From JALHSV01 sp964553535 (lineage in GTDB: Bacteria; Nitrospirota; Thermodesulfovibrionia; Thermodesulfovibrionales; SM23-35), in the NCBI GenBank assembly GCA_964553535.1, contig CAZKLK010000004.1:1-33971 (forward strand): 33,971 nucleotides of DNA, written 5' to 3'. Under the pieces are notes generated by a model. It was not told the origin of the DNA and ran no database searches. It worked only from the letters and a program-made list of their open reading frames with translations. Positions 31,589 through 33,971 of the stretch are shown one piece after another; position 1 is the first letter of the stretch, and every line of letters begins with the position of its first letter. The translations under genes and the position numbers were made by a program.

Positions 31589-33835
31589 TTATTTTTGTAT
31601 TTTCATGACGTAATTGGGCTCCGCATGCTCAACTTCAGCATAAGACCTGAATATCTTCACTGCCTCTCCGACATCCGTTCCGTCTTTCAGTCTGATGTGA
31701 TGGAGCCCCGCCGGTTTTAAAACAGATATCACCGTTGCGCCTTCAGCGGCAAGGATCTCCGCCATTCTTTCTTCAACCGTGCCTTCTTTGAACTTTACAA
31801 GCAGTTCTCCCTGCGCATACCTGTTTTCAGCCCTTGCAAAACCGGTCCGTTTTGTGTCGGTAAGTTGCGAGAGCTGCTCGGCCTCTTTGATTATGCGCGG
31901 CGTGAGGAATACAAGAAGGTTAGTCTTCTTTTTGTCGGCTGATTTATTCTTGAACAGCCATCCAAAAAGCGGAATGTCGCCGAGCAGGGGAACCTTGTTG
32001 ACGTTTTCCTCTTCCCGCTCCTGCATGAGGCCGCCGATAGCGACAGTCTGATTGTCCTTAACAACAACAGAAGTTCTCGTTGAACGTTTTGTCGTTGTCG
32101 GGCCGACCGTCAATACAACGGCAGTTGACTCCTGTTTGAGAGCGGAGATTTCCTGATATAAATCGAGCTTAACATAATCCCCTTCCGTTATCTGCGGAGT
32201 CAGCCTCAGAGTTATGCCGACGTCTTTTCTCTCTATCGTGCTGAACACTGACTGGGGTCTCGCCGGGTCGGACTCCTTTCTGGCTATAAACGGAACATTC
32301 TCGCCAACTATAATCTCGGCCTCCTTATTGTCGGATGTCAGAATCTGAGGCGTTGAAAGCACATTTACCGCCCCTTTGAATTCATTGAGGCTGAAAAGAG
32401 CGGCAAATCCGGGGACAGTAAGCGTTGATGTTATTATGTTTCCGTCAGGGCCGACAGTCGAAATCGGGACATCGAGAAAATTGCCCATTCCGCCGCCGGT
32501 CAATCCGGTGAGGCCGAAAAGCATGTTCTGCATGGCGTTTGCATCGACAGTTCCAAAGCCTCCGACTGTAACCGGTTCCCCGTCCTTTTCCGCAATGATC
32601 CGCCACTTCGAGCCAAGCTCCTGCAACCTGTCAATGGATGCCTCTACGATTATGGCTTCCACGTAAACCTGTTTTCTCTTCCGGTCGAGTTGCCGGATAA
32701 CCTGCATCAGGCTCTGGTAGTCGGCAGGCGAAGCCACAACGACAAGAGAGTTGGTTGCCTTATCAGGTGATATGATAATTTTCCCCAACGGTTCGAACGG
32801 CCCCCTCGTTTGACCGGACAGCGCAGCCTGACCGGCCCTTGCCTGTGAGGATATGCCTGTTAACATGCCTTCCAGCACTTTTGAGAGCTCTGTCGCATCT
32901 GCATATTCCAGAAAATAGACGTTAATCTTGCTCGTTGCCTCAGGGAGCGGAATATCAAGAAGGGCGATCATCCTTTTGAGTGATTCCTTTTCCTGTTTGT
33001 CGGCAATCAAAACCACGGCATTCAATCGCGTATCGGCGAAAACACTGGCCTTCCCCTCCTCAACGGAACCTGCTGTCAGCGGTTCACCCGGTTTCGGCCC
33101 CCTGACGGCCGGGGGCGGTGTCCGGGCGCTCAAGGTCAACGCCTCGCTCATGATTTTTACGACGTCTTCGGCATTGGCGTACTTGAGGATAACGAGTTCA
33201 GGTCCCTCCGTCCCTGATTTGTCAATCGATTCGATGATGATAAGAATTTTCTCAATGTTCGAGGCGGAGTCCACAATCATCAGCATGTTGCCCGGTCCGA
33301 AAGACGCTATATGGCCATCCCGGGAAACAAGGGGCTGCAGGAAATTCAGCGCCCGCGAAGCGGAGATCGACTGAAGAGATATGAGCCTCGTTATATACGC
33401 GTCGCTTGCCGGTTGCGTCCCATTCGTCAGGATTTCAGTCCCGGATTGCTTCGCCTGCGAGATGGGGACTATTTTGTATACCTTCCCTGAAGGTATAATG
33501 GTGAACCCCTTCAACTCCAGAACGGAAGAGAACAGACTGAAGGCGTCATTAACGGAGAGTTTTGAAGGGGCGATGATAGTAACGGCGCCCTTCACCTTTT
33601 CGTCAAAAACAAAATTCTTCTGCGTAATGTCACTGATAAATTTCACGACTGTTGAAATATCGACATCGACGAAATTGAAGGCAACCTTTTTCTCTTTCGT
33701 ACTACTTTCCTGTGTCTCGGCAAAAGCAGCATTGCAATAGAAGGATGAAGGATGAAAAATGAAAAAGGAAATAATAATAGAAAAAATAATCAGGGATGAA
33801 GAATGAAGAATGAAGAATGAAAGTTTATTCCGCAT
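31589..33835 (-). CDS. gspD: type II secretion system secretin GspD with C-terminal S8-prodomain-like module
   Basis: Outer-membrane secretin channel, 748 residues. An unusual Phe/Ile/Ser-rich signal segment (FFILHSSSLIIFSIIISFFI) ends near AAFAE. The N0 domain begins VAFNFVDVDISTVVKFISDI, and the N1-N3 domains include YITRLISLQSISASRALNFL and IDKSGTEGPELVILKYANAE. The secretin core follows (VLSTPQILTSDNKEAEIIVG, TLRLTPQITEGDYVKLDLY, KVPLLGDIPLFGWLF, LLVFLTPRII). After it, residues 670-748 resemble the prodomain of subtilisin-like proteases (GELLVKFKEGT, GATVISVLKPAGLHHIRLKD, VEHAEPNYVM) instead of a standard pilotin-binding S-domain. The start is ATG 33835 with a weak AGAAAGAAG Shine-Dalgarno. 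No gspC lies upstream in the remaining 136 nt. Confidence 0.93.
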   Translation of the reverse strand: MRNKLSFFILHSSSLIIFSIIISFFIFHPSSFYCNAAFAETQESSTKEKKVAFNFVDVDISTVVKFISDITQKNFVFDEKVKGAVTIIAPSKLSVNDAFSLFSSVLELKGFTIIPSGKVYKIVPISQAKQSGTEILTNGTQPASDAYITRLISLQSISASRALNFLQPLVSRDGHIASFGPGNMLMIVDSASNIEKILIIIESIDKSGTEGPELVILKYANAEDVVKIMSEALTLSARTPPPAVRGPKPGEPLTAGSVEEGKASVFADTRLNAVVLIADKQEKESLKRMIALLDIPLPEATSKINVYFLEYADATELSKVLEGMLTGISSQARAGQAALSGQTRGPFEPLGKIIISPDKATNSLVVVASPADYQSLMQVIRQLDRKRKQVYVEAIIVEASIDRLQELGSKWRIIAEKDGEPVTVGGFGTVDANAMQNMLFGLTGLTGGGMGNFLDVPISTVGPDGNIITSTLTVPGFAALFSLNEFKGAVNVLSTPQILTSDNKEAEIIVGENVPFIARKESDPARPQSVFSTIERKDVGITLRLTPQITEGDYVKLDLYQEISALKQESTAVVLTVGPTTTKRSTRTSVVVKDNQTVAIGGLMQEREEENVNKVPLLGDIPLFGWLFKNKSADKKKTNLLVFLTPRIIKEAEQLSQLTDTKRTGFARAENRYAQGELLVKFKEGTVEERMAEILAAEGATVISVLKPAGLHHIRLKDGTDVGEAVKIFRSYAEVEHAEPNYVMKIQK
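31592..31828 (-). other. S8 (fervidolysin-type) prodomain-like module at the C-terminus of GspD
   Basis: About 79 residues after the secretin core: a strand GELLVKFK, a helix EERMAEILAAEG, strands ATVISVLKPAG and LHHIRLKD, a helix DVGEAVKIFRSYAEV, and EHAEPNY. The closing AEPNY motif and this order are those of subtilisin-family propeptide domains that chaperone or inhibit the protease. No S8 protease is encoded in the window. Confidence 0.7.
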
Positions 33836-33917
33836 TTACTTCTTTCTCGCCTTTTTGACAATGGATGTAAAAATTGCTATCAACTAATCTGCCTCAGACA
33901 TTAAGGTTTTTAATTCC

Positions 33918-33970
33918 GCCTCTTCTGGGAACCTTGTGGATAGGAATTGTTCATTCTTTTATTTTTATTG
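33918..33970. repeat. 53-bp terminal inverted repeat, right copy
   Basis: Reverse complement of positions 3-55. The intervening 33836-33917 shows no gene and only a weak promoter-like TTGATA. This region is the leader of gspD. The copy begins immediately after AATTCC, where the left copy begins inside hepT, so the two junctions differ only in their inner flank. Confidence 0.85.
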
Positions 33971-33971
33971 A

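Noticed and set aside
33840..33971. Truncated gspC or another gene at the right edge (minus-strand frame ending EELKTLMSEAD-like at 33884).
   Set aside because: The frame contains stops within the terminal repeat, has no start codon of useful length and no GspC features.
1..33971. CRISPR array, prophage genes or a full insertion sequence.
   Set aside because: No regularly spaced direct repeats, phage structural genes or transposase genes were found; only short non-coding repeats are present.

Overview
The window is a 34 kb piece of a bacterial chromosome of moderate GC content. It is probably a draft metagenome contig, because it carries a 100-N scaffold gap and ends in a 53-bp inverted repeat at both edges. 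The gene set is an HdrA-MvhDGA hydrogenase module, archaeal-type phosphoglycerate mutase, a TatD/radical-SAM fusion, a GspN-containing type II secretion operon, a Sec-dependent DsbA-like protein and many short dispersed repeats. This fits an anaerobic Nitrospirota (Thermodesulfovibrionia-like) or Desulfobacterota-related organism. The assignment is inference from gene content and no marker phylogeny was run.

Left edge (1-900): a minus-strand MntA/HepT toxin-antitoxin pair whose hepT 3' end is replaced by the terminal repeat, then tRNA-Ala(CGC). 1032-9099 (plus): hdrA-mvhD-mvhG-mvhA, encoding an H2-oxidising electron-bifurcation module without hdrB/hdrC, then a TusA-like protein, apgM and a TatD-radical SAM fusion. 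9068-12841 (minus): reading in the direction of transcription, a DsbA-like selenoprotein with in-frame UGA and bSECIS, a GEMM-I (cyclic-di-GMP type) riboswitch with overlapping terminator, a repeat-filled leader, a DUF192 exported protein and a large secreted zincin with DUF11 and FIMAH-like domains.

12842-13249 holds MITE-like repeats and the assembly gap. 13268-20682 (mostly plus) carries a CRP-family regulator, a small zinc-ribbon membrane protein (minus), an OmpR-type response regulator with its histidine kinase, dCMP deaminase, a nucleotide-sugar epimerase, RluB-type pseudouridine synthase and aspS. 20693-33835 (minus) is a long cluster transcribed from the right edge: gspD-E-F-G-H-I-J-K-L-M-N, then aroC and an exported HEAT-repeat protein. 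No gspC lies next to gspD.

Plausible links (inference): the type II system would export proteins such as the zincin and the HEAT protein after periplasmic folding, in which a Sec-containing thiol oxidoreductase could take part, and cyclic-di-GMP would gate the zincin operon. The main novelties are the selenoprotein, the riboswitch, a GspD with a C-terminal subtilisin-prodomain-like module, and several dispersed repeats that sit in frame inside conserved genes (gspE, the tatD fusion, and apparently the gspD, gspI and gspJ leaders).
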